A stretch of DNA of 64,000 bases from the NCBI GenBank assembly GCA_039654915.1, contig CM077593.1, positions 82,626,501 through 82,690,500 on the forward strand, written 5' to 3'. Below the pieces are notes generated by a model. That model ran no database searches and was not told where the DNA came from. It was given only the letters and a program-made list of their open reading frames with translations. A program made the position numbers and the translations under genes. Source of the DNA: Aquilaria yunnanensis (Eukaryota > Streptophyta > Magnoliopsida > Malvales > Thymelaeaceae). Of this stretch, positions 47,188 to 59,460 are shown in pieces (position 1 is the first letter of the stretch; each line of letters starts with the position of its first letter).

Positions 47188-50100
47188 AGTGTGTTCATAG
47201 TTCATAACAAACTTTTCTTACTATACTAGTAACAATCTAGATGTATCAAATCTCTCTATACTCAAGTAAACATGTGAACTCACAGACAAATGCACCTATC
47301 ATCAAAGTATAGCAGTAGTAAGTACCAAGATCTTTTTTTACCAATAAATGAAGGTTGTCTACCATACTTAATATCTCCCTATTATTTAACTGGCAATTAA
47401 GAGGATTTGTTTAACTAACTACTGTGAATTAACTAAATTAAAGTAATGCAATAAAATAAATTACTATTGGCAAGCAGCAGAAAAAATATTAAAACAATCA
47501 ATGCTAAGAACCTTCATACTCAAAATCGAATCCCCATAAAACTTCAATTGTGTTGCTTTTACTATGGTTAATTGTGATTAATTTGAACCATGGAGTACTA
47601 CCTAGTGTAGATTAGCTCCCTATTGTTACTATTACACTAACCCTATTCTTAAGTCACCGATAGGGTGTTTAGGCCTACCATGCTTTCTAAGAACACATTA
47701 ATGTCCTATGACCCATTATTAGGTTTCATCATAGTCTGGAGGTATTATATCACACTTATTACTTTTAATTATGATAATATTCCTTTTATCCAATAGTGAT
47801 CAACAACAAATATACCTGATCTACCTAACGCTTTCTCATCATCCCACATTGAATTAATATGCTAGCTACTATTAATTAATGCCACAAAGCACATTAGATA
47901 AATCACAAGAAAAACTCATAATCATAGTAAACCAAAAATAATCACAATCACAAAATCATCCTAGAATTCATATACTCTAAGCATGAGTAAGAAAAGTTTA
48001 GCTCATAGTACCGTAAAATAAACACCAAAGAATCAAAAGAAAACTAAGAAAAGGATAATTCATGGCTGAATTTCTTCTTCTCCAAGAAATGTTTGATCTA
48101 GTGTTCATGAAACAGTGTTGATCATCAGAATTGCCTCCTACAGCCTTCCTCCATGAAAAATTCTTTTCTTTTTCTTTGTCATTTCTCGCCTCCTCCCTTT
48201 TGTCTCTCTTTTTCTTTGAATTAACCCGAAAACCTTAAAAATTAAGACAAACATGGGTTTGAACACAGCTGTGTAGCAAGCCGTGTTGCTTCTTTAGAAT
48301 TTAAAATCTCACTTAATTCAACACATTTTGGAATATGGGCATGTAAAACACTACATGGCCACGTATAAGTGCATATAAGCTCCAAAACTTCTTCAAAACT
48401 TGCAATTTAGCTTCAAAATGAAGATAAAAATATGACCTAAAAATAAAATATGAACCAATTAAGTACCATATCCTAGCAAAAACAAATCAAAAGATAAGCA
48501 AATATAAGAGAAAAATATATAGAAAACATAACTAAATATAGGCATATCATATTTCTTTTCTCCCACACTTGAACTTTTGTTTTCCTTCAAGTAAAAACCA
48601 AGAGAAAAATCTAAACAATTCTTACACCTTAAAAACAATTAGAATATAGAATGTTAAATCATTTCCTTGAGCAAAAAGATATAGAGAGAATTGAAACTCT
48701 AATTATCTTGAGAAAGTAACAAGACTATCAAACATGCAACTCATTTTATCCAACAATTGCAAACATAAAATAATTTTAATGGTAACAATTCATTCATAAG
48801 CTAGCAACCCATATTACTTGAAACCAAATGGATAACATGAAATTTTCATGTAAAGTAAAAAACACAAAGCACACTAAGCTAGAGCTAACTATGCATAACC
48901 ATTCAAAACACAAACTATGGATTGGGCGATTAATTGACTTTTCAATATCTTTTCTTTCTCTTCTTTTCAATCAATTCTTTTCATGTGTCAAAAACTGTTG
49001 CAACAAGTGTACACTACAAATGCTCTGTCTATTCCAAGCTAACTCTCAACACAATCTAAGATGATCTTTTGATCATACTTATACTTTTAGCATCTTTTCA
49101 AGCTATAATCAACTTTTGCCTTAGAAAAAGACTCCAACCTATTTCAATATTAAAAATGGCAAGTAGCATATGTTTACTTTACTTTACTTATTTAACAATC
49201 AACCATAATTTCATCAACTAAACTTTCCATCAATCTAATATAGAAACTCAAAACATAGTATGCTTTGAATTGTGTACTCAATATCTTCCTATCATCTAAC
49301 TAGCAATTAAGAGGATTTATTTAACTAACTATTATGAATTAACTAACTTAAACCAATGTAGTAAAATAAAGAACTAATTATCGGCAGGCTACAAAAAAAC
49401 AATTAAAATAATCAATGATAAGATACCTTATACTTAGAATCGAATTCCACTAGAACTTTAATTGTGTTGCTTTTACTCTAGTTTAATAGGATTGTGATTA
49501 ATTTGAACCGTGGAGTACTACCTAATATAGATTGGCTCCCTATTATTCCCGTTACACTAACCCTATTTTTAAGTCACCGATATAGTGTCTAGGCCTACCA
49601 CGCTTTCGAAGAACACATTAACATCCTACGACCCACTACAAGGTATCACCCTAGTTCGGAGGTATTACATCATACCTATTACTCCTAGTTACGATAATAT
49701 CCTTTTTATCCAATGGTGATCCACAACAAATATACCGGATGCTACTTAACACATGTTCATAATCCCATATTGAATTAATAGGCTAGCTCATATTAATCAA
49801 CACAATAAAGCACATTCAATAAATCGCAAGAAAAACACATAATCATATTAAACTAGAAATAATCACAATCACAAAATCATCCTTGAGTTTATCTACTTTA
49901 AGCATAAGTATGAAAAGTTTAGCTCATAGTACCATAAAATAAACACCAAAGAATGGAAAAAAAAAGTCAGACAAAAATAATCCATAGCTGAATTTCTTCT
50001 TCTCCAAGAAATCTTTGATTCGACACTCATGAAATGGTGTTGATCATCATACTTGCCTCCAGCATCCTTTATCCATAATTTTTTTTTTGTGCCTTTTTTT

Positions 50101-50473
50101 GCCTCTCCCCTTCTATTTCTATTTTGCTCGGAATTAACCCGCAAACCCTAAAAATTAAGATAAACTCGGGTTGGAACATGGCCGTGTACCAAGCTGTGTT
50201 GCTCCTCTAGAACTTAAAATTTCGCTTAATTCAATATAGTTTGGAACATAGGCGTGTGAGGCACTAATTGGGTGTGTAAGCTCCAAAATATCGCCAAAAC
50301 TTAAAATTTAGCTCCAAAACATAGCGGAAATCCCTAACTCACATGAAACTGAAATATGATCTGAAAATAAAATATGAACCAATTACGCATCATATCCTAA
50401 CATAAATACATAAAAAAAACAAGCAAATATAAAAGAAAATCTATAGAAAACATAACTAAATATGAGCATATCA
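47188..50473 (-). mobile_element. Gypsy-like element lacking coding region (LARD-type), minus strand
   Basis: Two direct repeats of about 1.2 kb (47366-48549 and 49275-50473) start, on the minus strand, with TGATATGCC / TGATATGCTC. The left one is preceded by a purine-rich tract with AGTTCAAGTGTGGGAG (48550-48577), the position of a polypurine tract before a 3' LTR. Only about 0.7 kb of non-coding sequence lies between them. LINE codons resume at 47187 and 50474, so the 3' LTR probably extends to 47188 (about 1.36 kb), and the end of the 5' LTR and the primer site are missing. Both repeats carry a palindrome-like ACGGCCGTGT or decayed form. A matching target duplication was not proved (CTCCTT against CTACTT). 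Confidence 0.6.
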
Positions 50474-51183
50474 CTCCTTGATCAAATCAACCCTTTCAAT
50501 CCACCTTCTGTTCGACAACAACCCTTATAGTCTATTTTTCCTATGTTTGCGCTTTACCACTGCATGAAAGAATTTAGAGCTTTCATCTTCTAATTATGCA
50601 CAATTAATTTTGGCTTTTTAGCTTAAGCATGCCTTCTAACATATTTTCTTTATTCCAATACTGCACAAAGCACGCTATCTTTGTTGTTGCTCCGACTCTA
50701 GCAAATCCCTTTCTTCGGCCTCCTTATCTCACCAATCAATTGACAGCTTCAAGTTTTTTTTTTCTGCACCTTTGATATCAAAATTTTGCTTCGACCACAA
50801 CTTTAGAGCTCTTTTCAAAGCCAATAATTTCTCCTTAAGCACATATCCCAAGCGAACTTCAATGCTCATATACTTCCACCCCTTTGTTATAAAATCTTTG
50901 AACCCAACATGCTCCATCCACACATCAAAGAAATGAAATGGCACTGGGCCAAAATCTTCTTCATCCAATTTTAAAAACAAAGGGCAACGATAAAAAATAT
51001 TTCTCTACAAAGCAATCACCTTGACTTTTGGCCAAATTTCTAGAAAATCCTCTAAATCCAGAAAACGATCTACCGGGCTCATTTAATCCTATCCTTCATG
51101 TACTCCTCATTCCTATTTGAAGACCAACAAGATGTGCCTGCTGAATAAAATCATTAAACGGACCAACAACAGACTCCTCAAAC
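50474..51183 (-). pseudogene. LINE endonuclease C-terminus and linker to RT
   Basis: The minus strand gives FNDFIQQAHLVGLQI, LDLEDFLEIWPKVKVIAL, then FKLDEEDFGPVPFHFFDVWM, GWKYMSIEVRLGYVLKEKLL and ALKLWSKQNFDIKGAEKKNL, ending in SKFFHAVVKRKHRKN and RWIERVDLIKE. These are the standard blocks between the endonuclease and reverse transcriptase of plant L1. The longest uninterrupted piece is 50980-50729. Confidence 0.85.
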
Positions 51184-53585
51184 TGTTGGGTTTCGGGAGC
51201 CAAACAACGTAGCGGAATTTAACCGAAATCCTCCAGGATCAAAGTGAAACGGGGTAAACCGGTTGTTCGAAAATTTTCATACCTAATTTTCGGTTAAGAT
51301 CTTTCACTTAACTGTAGAGTCGAATCACAAAACCTGAACAGTTGACGTGTTCAGGCTTTCTATGGTATCCACACGAGCCTCTCGGGATCACCACGCTTCC
51401 ACTACGTCCCGGCAGATGCGTTTATGTTGCGCTCGCAGTGCTAGCTTGCGTCCTCCAAGGAATTGCAAGAGAAGAGTGCGACTGTCCTTTTGGGAGGCTA
51501 GGGCAAGAAGACCTACAAATTTCTCACTAAAAGTTGCATTTATAGTGAGACTCAACTTCCAGGCCTAATGGGTTTCAAAGCTCTAATCCAATTAGGCTTT
51601 AATTTCGGGCTTAATAATGGCTCAACTATTGGGTCCATTATTAATACGAAATTAAAGTGAAACCATAACCCAAATAATTAGCCCATGCACTCTAATGATC
51701 CAAATAGCTCTATGTGTGCGACCCAATAGGCTCTTACCACGTTGGCAATGATCATAAATCACATTTATGATCATAAGCAATGAGCGGTGTCTAGCAACAC
51801 ATCATTGCTACCCAAATGATAAGATTGTCGGTGATTCGACTAAACCTTTATGATCATCACCGATATATGCCACTGTCCTTTTTTCCAAGATATCAAGCCT
51901 AAGCACGAGATATGGAATGTGTCACTCTCGTATAGCCCAATCTTTGGTTTCTTGATTATCGAGTAGACCAACTTAAAACTGATGACATTGATATCGTATA
52001 TCAACTCATCCGAGCATGGTCATGCATTTTTCTAAGTCTCACTCTATCAGAGGGCCCGAAGATATCACTCTCGTTACATAGGAGGGACAAATCCCATCTT
52101 GATCATACAAATCCCTCCGCATGATATGTGGCATACCCAATGACATCCTTCAAGTTCACTCAGTTACGAGCAACAAAGGAAAGTATCAAAGTATGTGACT
52201 CACATGTAGGGAACCTTGATGATCTTAGGTCAAAGGACTACATATACCATTGTTGACACCCAATTTCGTCCGACTAAAATTTCTTTAAAAAAAAAAAAAT
52301 TTAATTAATTAATCAAAATTTAAAGTCAAAAAAAAAAATATTATTAATTAATTAACTTAAAAGGAAAAAAATAATTAATATAGGGACATTTTTTTTATAC
52401 ATTTATATTAGTTAATTAATTAAATTAATTAGTTAATTAAAATAATAATAATAATAATTAATAATAATAAAAAAGGGGTGAGGGTGGCCGACAGAGGCTC
52501 CTCCCCTTATCTCTAATCTTATCTTTCCTCCCTCCACTAACTTCTTCTTCCTCTACCAGCTTCTACGCTCTCTCCCTGGCTGTTTCGATCTTCTCTCCTT
52601 CTCCCTCACGGTTTCTCTCTCCTTCTCTCACGCTCTCCCTCTCTCATCTCTCTTTCCCTCTCTAACAGGCAGAGCTCCGGTTCTCTTCTCTCTCTCACGC
52701 TCAGCTGGAGCTCTCTCTCTCTCCCTCAAACGAAATTCTCTCTCGCTCTCAATCAAGTTCTGCTTCTCTCTTTCTCTCCTTGCCAGCACCGTCTCCAGCC
52801 TCCCCTCGTCTTCGCTCCGTCGCGCATGCTGCCGACAGCTTCGCGAAACCTGCTGCCATCGCCCTCCAGCCCCTGCCGTTGCGTCCGCCTGGCCTCCCTC
52901 CTGCCGCCAGTCTCCTGCTGCGACCCCTCCCTTGCCGCACCTCCTCCCATGCTCGCAAAGCTGCCCAGCTGAGCACGCCGCCGTCGCAACCAACTAGCCC
53001 GACGCCCTTCCCCTGCTGGCTGGGCCTCCTCCGCTCCCGTCGCGCCCGTCGCCCTCCATCTCCCCTCCTCTTCCGTGCCTAGCAGCCCCTCCGCTGTCGT
53101 TCATCGCTCCAGCTACGCAGCCCCCCCTCGTCGCGCCTGAAGAAAAAAAAAAAAAAAAACGAAGAAGGAAGAAGAAGTAAAAAACGCCAGACGCGTTTTT
53201 TAATTTTTGACCAAAGTCAAAGACTGTTCTTTTAATTTTTTGGGTAAACATCCTTGTTTAATCCTTAGTTTTCTTCATTTTGTTCATTTAAGTCACTAAC
53301 ATATTCTCTTTTGCAGATTAACCACTAACAGCAAGCTTTTTATTTGTTTATACTTTTCTTTGTTTTCTTTATTATTGTTGGTTCGGTCTTACATTAAACT
53401 TGGTCATTAAATTGATATCGGAGAACAACATAGGATTTTGATTTAATATGCATATTTATTGATTTATTTATCTTTATTTTTAGAATAGCTTAACTTTAAT
53501 TCTTCTAATGCATTTAATGTGTATCAAATTATTAGTTAATTAATATTTAAATTTATTAGAAATCCGTCCTAAGATGGATCATCTA

Positions 53586-56201
53586 TCCATGTCCAGATGA
53601 TTCGGTTAGAATCTATGGCTTGGATATTAATTGAAATTATTCAAAACAAAAAAAAATAATAAAATTAAATAACAAAAATCCAATCGTGCACCGCTAACTA
53701 CCTCAAAATCAAGGACCTTCTCGAGCTGCTCAACCAAACGATCGCCAAGAGAATCGAGAACAAGAGCGTCGAGTACGTCAGGAAATTCTTCACTGTCGAG
53801 AACGATTATACGCCGGAGGAGAAGGCCCTCCAGTCACGACCCGCGTTTGTTTCTTGACTCAATCAAATTTTTTTGGGTAAAATTCTCATTTAGCCCTTGA
53901 TTCTCTTTGTTTTTATTCATTTAAGTCATTAATGTTCTCCTGTTTTGCATATTCATCACTGACAGTATTGTTTTATGTTTTTATTTCTTTTTTTTGTTGT
54001 TGGTTTATTATTTCGAGAATCATGAATTAGTCTGTGATCAATATTACATAAAATTGCAATTTTAAGTTAGGTCAGATTTTTATCTATTTATTTGATTTTA
54101 ATTTTAATAGTTAGCATAAATTTAAAACTCATGTTTACATAACGTATAAAAAAAAAAGGGTCATATTTACGAGATTTAATTCTGAGCAGATTTTAATGAA
54201 AATTCAAGAATGAATTCAGAACTAGTAAATCAAAAATCCATATCCAGATGATTCGGTTAGAATCCATGGTTTGGATATTAATTGATATTATTTAAAGCAA
54301 ACAAAAAGCAAAAATTAAAAATCAAAAAATGAAACTCGGATTGCAAACCGACTCGTTATCGATCCAGATCTGATTTGATCCATAATTTTGGGCATAATTA
54401 ATTTTTAGCCTATGGATTCCTTTGATTTGCCTATTTGAGACCCTATGTTTGTTTCGATTTACAATCTGGCCATTGATTTACTGATGTTTATTAATTGTTC
54501 AGATAATTAAAAGCATAAATTTGCTTAGAAATTAACATTAAGCTTAATTATATGATTAGGATACATAGATATTTCTTTAAATAATCTGTCCCTGGATTTA
54601 TTTGATTTTTGTCTATTTGAGACTCTAATGTTGTTTTGATTTACAATTTGGTCACTAATGTTTATTTTCATTCATGTTTTTATTTGATTATGAGCACGAA
54701 TAAATAAATAAAATTAATATTAAGCATAATTGCATGATTAGGTTAGATAAACATTTTTAATAAATAATTTACCCCTGGATTTATTTTATTTGTCTAATTG
54801 AGTCTCAAATGTTGTTCTGATTTACAAATTAGTCATTGTTTTACTTATGTTTTCCTTTTATAGTTTTGTTTAGATAATCATGAATTAGCTTAATAAATAA
54901 TTTACCCCTGGATTTATTTTATTTGTCTAATTGAGTCTCAAATGTTGTTCTGATTTACAAATTAGTCATTGTTTTACTTATGTTTTCCTTTTATAGTTTT
55001 GTTTAGATAATCATGAATTAGCTTAGGAATTAATATTAAACATAATTAGATTTAGACTTTTTAATAATTAATATGAAATTGGTTTGACAGAATTAAAAAA
55101 ATCACACTTAGAAAAATTCAGGCTGCGTGTGCTATTTAATAATTAATTGAATAATTAAATTTTAAATTAAATTCCATGTTCAAATGATCCGCCAGGATCC
55201 ATGGTTTGGAAAACCAAAATTTTTTAAGTAAAGTATAAAATAAAATTATTTTTTAAATAGTTTACTTTATTTTTTTATCTAGTAATAAAAACAAAGAAAA
55301 AACTTTTTTAAAAAAATAAATATATAAAAATTAAACTTTTATATTTTTACTTATTTTCTTTTAAAATAATAAAAAAATATAACTTTTTAATTCCTTTATT
55401 AAATAAACAAAAATCTTAGCCAAATGATTTCAAAAAAAAAATAGAAGATAAAATAAATAGAAAAGAATTAAATATTTTAGACTTATTAATTGGATGTATT
55501 TTTTTTTAGACTTACAAATTAGATAATTACTTTAAAAACCTTATATCAAAATATAAATATCAAGACTTTTATTTTATTTTTATAATATACATATAAATCT
55601 TTGGTTTCATTATTAAATAAATAAAATCTTAATTAAATAATTACTTTTTGGTTCATATTTTTATCAAATAAAAAGAATAAACATAAAATAAAATATATGA
55701 ATATCAAGATTTTTTTAAAAAAATATATAACTCTTTGAAAAAAAATTTATTTTTGGTTCCTTAAAAAAAAATAAATGATAAAGATCTTTCATTAAACAAG
55801 AAAATAAAAAGAAAAGTAAAAAGAAAAGAAAAAGAAAGAAAAGAAAGAAAAGAAAAGAAAATATAAAGAAAGAAAAATCAAATTTTTAGATTATTAATAA
55901 ACCTAAAATTTCCAAATTAATAATTAAACTAATAATTAATTCCATAAAATAATAATTAAATAATTAACTAAAAATTAAAATAATTTCCATATCCGGATGA
56001 TCCGGCAGGATCTACGGTTTAGAAAATATCAACCTTTTTAAAATAAATAAATTAAATAAAAAGATAAAAATCCATATTTACGATATGGATTAATTGATTA
56101 AAATTTCGTCAAATTCCGTGTCCAAATGACTCGGCAGAGTCCATGGTTCGGAATCCAAATCTTCCGTGTCCAAATGACTCGGCAGAGTCCATGGTTCGGA
56201 A
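53586..56201 (+). repeat. Six dispersed copies of a ~40-bp motif in the long LTR
   Basis: A motif of the form TCCATGTCCARATGAYYCGG followed by CAGRRTCCATGGTTYGGA occurs at about 53586-53624, 54237-54275, 55173-55210, 55986-56033, 56115-56153 and 56163-56201. The last two are a direct 48-bp tandem pair, and the others lie 0.1-0.9 kb apart. Later copies are closer to each other (CGGCAG) than the first two (CGGTTAG). The core contains the CCATGG palindrome. Confidence 0.85.
54759..55024 (+). repeat. 133-bp tandem duplication in the long LTR
   Basis: The sequence from AATAAATAATTTACCCCTGG to the GAATTAGCTTA phrase occurs twice in immediate succession, with no differences seen by eye. It is a recent local duplication. 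Confidence 0.9.
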
Positions 56202-56825
56202 GTATAAAATTCTATACAAATTAACTTAAAAATCCACATTTCTACTAATTCAGTTAAAATTTGTAAGTTAACTGAAAATTATTTAAAAGCAAAGTAAAAC
56301 AAAATTAAAATCAACTAAGGTGCCAATTTTGGGCGCTATAACAATATTGTTTTAGCGTAACCGTACTCCCGATCCCCGAACTCTCGCAGACCAATTTTAA
56401 GGTGACCAATCGACCTAAGAAAACTGATTGGTGGCGACTCCCGAAAACCCACGACATTGCCACAACCATGATCACTATGAGAATCACTTATGACACTCAT
56501 ATAACGATCCATTTAGTGTTCTCATGGTGGGTTGGTCCAGTACACAAGTTCTCCAACTTGTACCCATATGTAGACTATTTATCTCATATTAGTCTCCACA
56601 TATGCTAGTCGTTATGTATTATTGCAACCCGCTCCACAATAATACTAGACCAGGGACGTTTGAGAATATCATTATTTTAGGGTTACAATTATGTTTATTA
56701 CGTTACGCAGAAATAAAACAACAAACATAATTGCTGGATTAATGCCTTAATAAAATATTATGACTCAATATACAAAAAATACAATCATCTCATGATTGGC
56801 TTTTGGGCATAACACTAACACAAAC

Positions 56826-57260
56826 AAACACCCCTTCCTCTTTTCTTTTTTCTTTTTTCTAGACAGCATTGAAGTACCCGCAGAAAACCATAAGCCATCA
56901 ACTCTCCATCTCATTTCCAGCTAGTTCCTCCACAAAGCTTGCTTCAAGTTATTGTCCTAAGAGCCATATATGTTTACCATAATAACTTTCTCATCACGAT
57001 TCTCCCAATTGCTAATAACCCCCAAAAAAAGAATCACACTTTTTGAATTGAACACCTGATTGTTCCACACACAGAGCAGGTTTCCCAACTTTCTAACGCA
57101 TTCTTACAAAGAAAGCCAAAATTCGACACTCACAAGACTGATTTAAGTTTTTGTATTGACACATCGTCTTGCATAGTCTCTTAAAGAGCTAGGAAATTAA
57201 TATTTTCCCTAACACAGATTTCTCGTACTAACCTCATCTTATAACTTTTCCTCATACCTC
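56826..57260 (-). pseudogene. LINE endonuclease N-terminal half
   Basis: Minus-strand frames read MRLVREICVRENINFLAL, then (stop)ETMQDDVSIQKLKSVL, NALRKLGNLLCVWNNQVFNS, ISNWENRDEKVIMVNIYG and WLMVFCGYFNAV. These match the apurinic-type endonuclease of plant L1: the QET metal-binding block (Q is now a stop), the GG-xxLxxW block, the VNVYAP block and the GDFNxV block (D is Y here). Frameshifts separate them. The domain continues at 51183 after the solo LTR. Confidence 0.82.
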
Positions 57261-57341
57261 TGATATTTAAACTTAAAATATGCATTGCTCAAATATAGAA
57301 CACCTCATTTCTTTCTATACCCAATGTCGCCACTGACTCGA

Positions 57342-59142
57342 TTATGAGCCAGCAACCTCTCCTGCAAAACTTCTAACCAATCCCATAACCTGCTGGTCAT
57401 CGGCCTTCAGCTGCAATCCAATCTTTCTAGCAATTTGTACAGTCTTCTTAAACTCACTATCTCTGCTGTTTCCAGAGCAAAGTAAGTCGCCATTCCTTTC
57501 AAACTCCTTCCATGCCCTACTGACTCTAGCCTTAATCGTGCTGTCCAAAAGTGATTCTCTAGCCAGAGCATATGCCACAATCTCCTTACTCAGAGACGAA
57601 TCCCCTTTTTGAGACATACTGTTTTTATCAATTTTTGCAATCTTCCTGCTTGCCTCCAATTTTTATATTTCTTTTTTGAAGGCCCAAACCATCTGATTTA
57701 TACAATACTTCTGAAATATCCTTTGATTTGGGTTCCCTTTTGGGTTTGGAACATTTGGTCTCGGTCTGGCCCACATTGCACACTATCCTCTTCACAAGAA
57801 TCAGAAACCACTTACTTTCCAATTCAAAATTGTGCTCCAAGCAATCTCTGTCTTCATTTATCATCGGCCATTTTTCAGAGTCCACTATACCACTTCCAAC
57901 ACAACACCTACTCGTATTCTGACAACTCCTCTGTTCCCGACAAAGCACAATTGCATCAGTCCCGGCATTATCAGCCCGCTCACCTTCTTCCCTTCCTTGC
58001 ACGTCCTTCCAGCCTTATCCAACATTGTTTCATCTACAAACTCCTGATCTAATTCTGAATTCACCTCCGATTTTGATGATCTGAAGTAGTACGAACTACT
58101 TTTTTCACAAGTAAAACACATCTGATTAATATCATAAATCTTCTCATCCACCTTTATTTTAATAACACAAGAGATAAACTCCATTGAGCTCGTTAAAACA
58201 CAAATTTCATGGGCAATGTCAATCACTTTCCCCCATCTGAGAGCAATTGTCACAAAAGTTTGATTCGACCAGGCATGAAGAGGAACCCCTTCCACACTCA
58301 ACCAGAACAATTGATATCTTTTTTCCAGGGCATAATCCACTCAAACCATTGTTCCAACCACTCTCCTATGTTTTCTAGCATTTCATCAACAGACTCCTTC
58401 GAGGCACATTCCAGAATCACCCTTAAACCACCTACATACTTCACCTTGTATGGGCCGATCCCTTCTGAATCACATAGGCTATGTAGGACTTTGATTGTTT
58501 CCGCTTTCTTCATATCACCAATTGGCGCATCTCTGCAACTAGCATAACTCCTCTTTGCTCCACTCCCACCTATTCTTCTTTGTTGAAATTTACACCTTCC
58601 TCTACTCTGCTGAACTTCTCTTATTTTCCATCAATATTTCTTCATATGTCTTCTCGCCTATCGTTCCTTCTCCAGTTCTCCGAGCATTTCTAGAATACTT
58701 CTGCGCCTCCGCCACCCGTCTACCCCTTTGGAACCGAGAGACATTAACTCTCATCTTGTATGATCCAATCCATATCGAATTAAGCTTCTTCTCTAAAACT
58801 TCCACATTACCACCTTCCTTGAATTTCACAAATCCAAAATTAAAACAAAATTTGGTCTTCTTCCTGGCCACGCAAACATCTAAAACCATGCCATATCGAT
58901 CAAAAACTCCCCACAAAATCTCTTGCCGACCAGTTGTCCGGGAAGTTCTTGAAGAAAAATGTCACCGAAATCTTGTCCACCGCTCTGATAAAATCCTTGT
59001 TGTAATCTCTACCGCTATCCAAATTCTCCAAACCGAAGTCCCTTTCGTTCGAAGGAACACGCTCTCTCTGTCTATCTCTCATCTCTATCTGGTGCACACC
59101 AATACAGGAGAGAATGTTTTGCAAGCTTTTAGATGATTTCAT
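57342..59142 (-). pseudogene. LINE ORF1 (RRM-like and DUF4283-like), frameshifted
   Basis: ORF1 starts near 59142 with MKSSKSLQNIL and enters an RRM-like domain: VTFFFKNFPDNWSARD, then after a frameshift near 58910 WGVFDRYGMVLDVCVARK, FNFGFVKFKEGGNV and IWIGSYKMRVNVSRFQRG. A DUF4283-like segment follows (58513-58180): YKVKYVGGLRVILEC, NIGEWLEQWFEWIMPW, then LSVEGVPLHAWS. The tail ends at 57342 with KKTVQIARKIGLQL. ORF1 proteins of plant L1 elements bind RNA. The frame is broken at least three times. No start codon further upstream fits better. Confidence 0.8.
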
Positions 59143-59460
59143 GAACTTTATGATTTTTTATATTGGTATCATTGTTTCGTATTTGTTTTATTAGTTTTAT
59201 ATTTGAAGATATCTTTTTTCTGGTAGGACTTTTGAACTTTATGCTGTTCATATACTTAAGGAATTAGGAAGAATTTGATTTAACCAGACAAAATAATACA
59301 AAAATTATAAAGATATTTATTCATGATACTATTGAATTTATTTCAAAAAATATTAATTAATATATATTGGATTTAATTAGACATAGCTTATTGTATAAAA
59401 AATTAAAATAATAAAATTTTAGCATAAATATGGAAAAATGGTAGCGAAGAAAAATTATAA
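59143..59460. other. AT-rich gap between two head-to-head LINEs
   Basis: It is A+T-rich with no frame. It should contain the 5' untranslated region of the minus-strand LINE, and possibly part of the plus-strand LINE, but no boundary or target duplication could be placed. Confidence 0.3.

Larger units (their letters stand above)
52251..56464 (+). mobile_element. 4.2-kb solo LTR nested in the outer solo LTR, target duplication ACCAT
   Basis: It starts TGTTGACACCCAATTTCG and ends GACATTGCCACA, flanked by ACCAT at 52246-52250 and 56465-56469. At 4214 bp it is very long for an LTR and has no coding domain. 52490-53150 is G+C- and pyrimidine-rich, with CTCTCTC tracts open in many frames by composition. 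53600-56100 is AT-rich and carries a repeated 40-bp motif. The GGGCGCTATAACA and GGTGGCGACTCCCG phrases near its end, and the great length, resemble Tat/Ogre-type gypsy LTRs; that family call is an inference. Confidence 0.8.
51184..56820 (+). mobile_element. Solo LTR (net ~1.42 kb), target duplication CAAAC, split by another LTR
   Basis: It starts TGTTGGGTTTCGGGAGCC and ends GGGCATAACACTAACA, giving a TGTT...AACA LTR, and is flanked by CAAAC (51179-51183 and 56821-56825). Removing the inner element leaves about 1418 bp with no internal retroelement region on either side, so it is a solo LTR left by recombination. It interrupts the LINE endonuclease. The two short plus-strand frames at 51342-51568 and the one at 56402-56608 have no recognised domain. 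The superfamily is not settled; the TGTTGGGxTTCGGGAGC start recurs in plant LTR elements. Confidence 0.85.
37671..59142 (-). pseudogene. One L1-type LINE, decayed, split by at least five insertions
   Basis: Read from 59142 down, the pieces follow the order of a plant L1 LINE: ORF1 with an RRM-like start and a DUF4283-like middle (59142-57342), endonuclease (57260-56826 and 51183-50980), linker to RT (50980-50474), RT start (47187-46750), RT palm (46365-45954), YVDD box, thumb and zf-RVT (42842-41887, 38929-38651) and a poly(A) tail (poly-T at 37671-37682). Each gap is an identified insertion, and protein similarity resumes across it. Subtracting the main insertions leaves about 6.1 kb, or 5.5 kb if 38016-38650 is also foreign; either is normal for a plant L1. 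Frameshifts and stops occur throughout, and the conserved Q of the endonuclease QET motif is now a stop. It is dead. Confidence 0.85.

Noticed and set aside
52628..53251. Several overlapping frames of 75-120 codons in the GC- and CT-rich block of the long LTR
   Set aside because: Low-complexity Arg/Gly/Pro/Ser compositions on both strands with no domain; they come from CTCTCT-type base composition in the LTR.
52251..56343. Inner LTR ending at the GGGCGCTATAACA phrase
   Set aside because: The flanking bases there (ATATT) do not match ACCAT. The end at 56464 gives TG...CA and an exact duplication.
57609..59136. Plus-strand frames of up to 193 codons opposite the LINE ORF1
   Set aside because: They are antisense to recognisable RRM-like and DUF4283-like codons on the minus strand.
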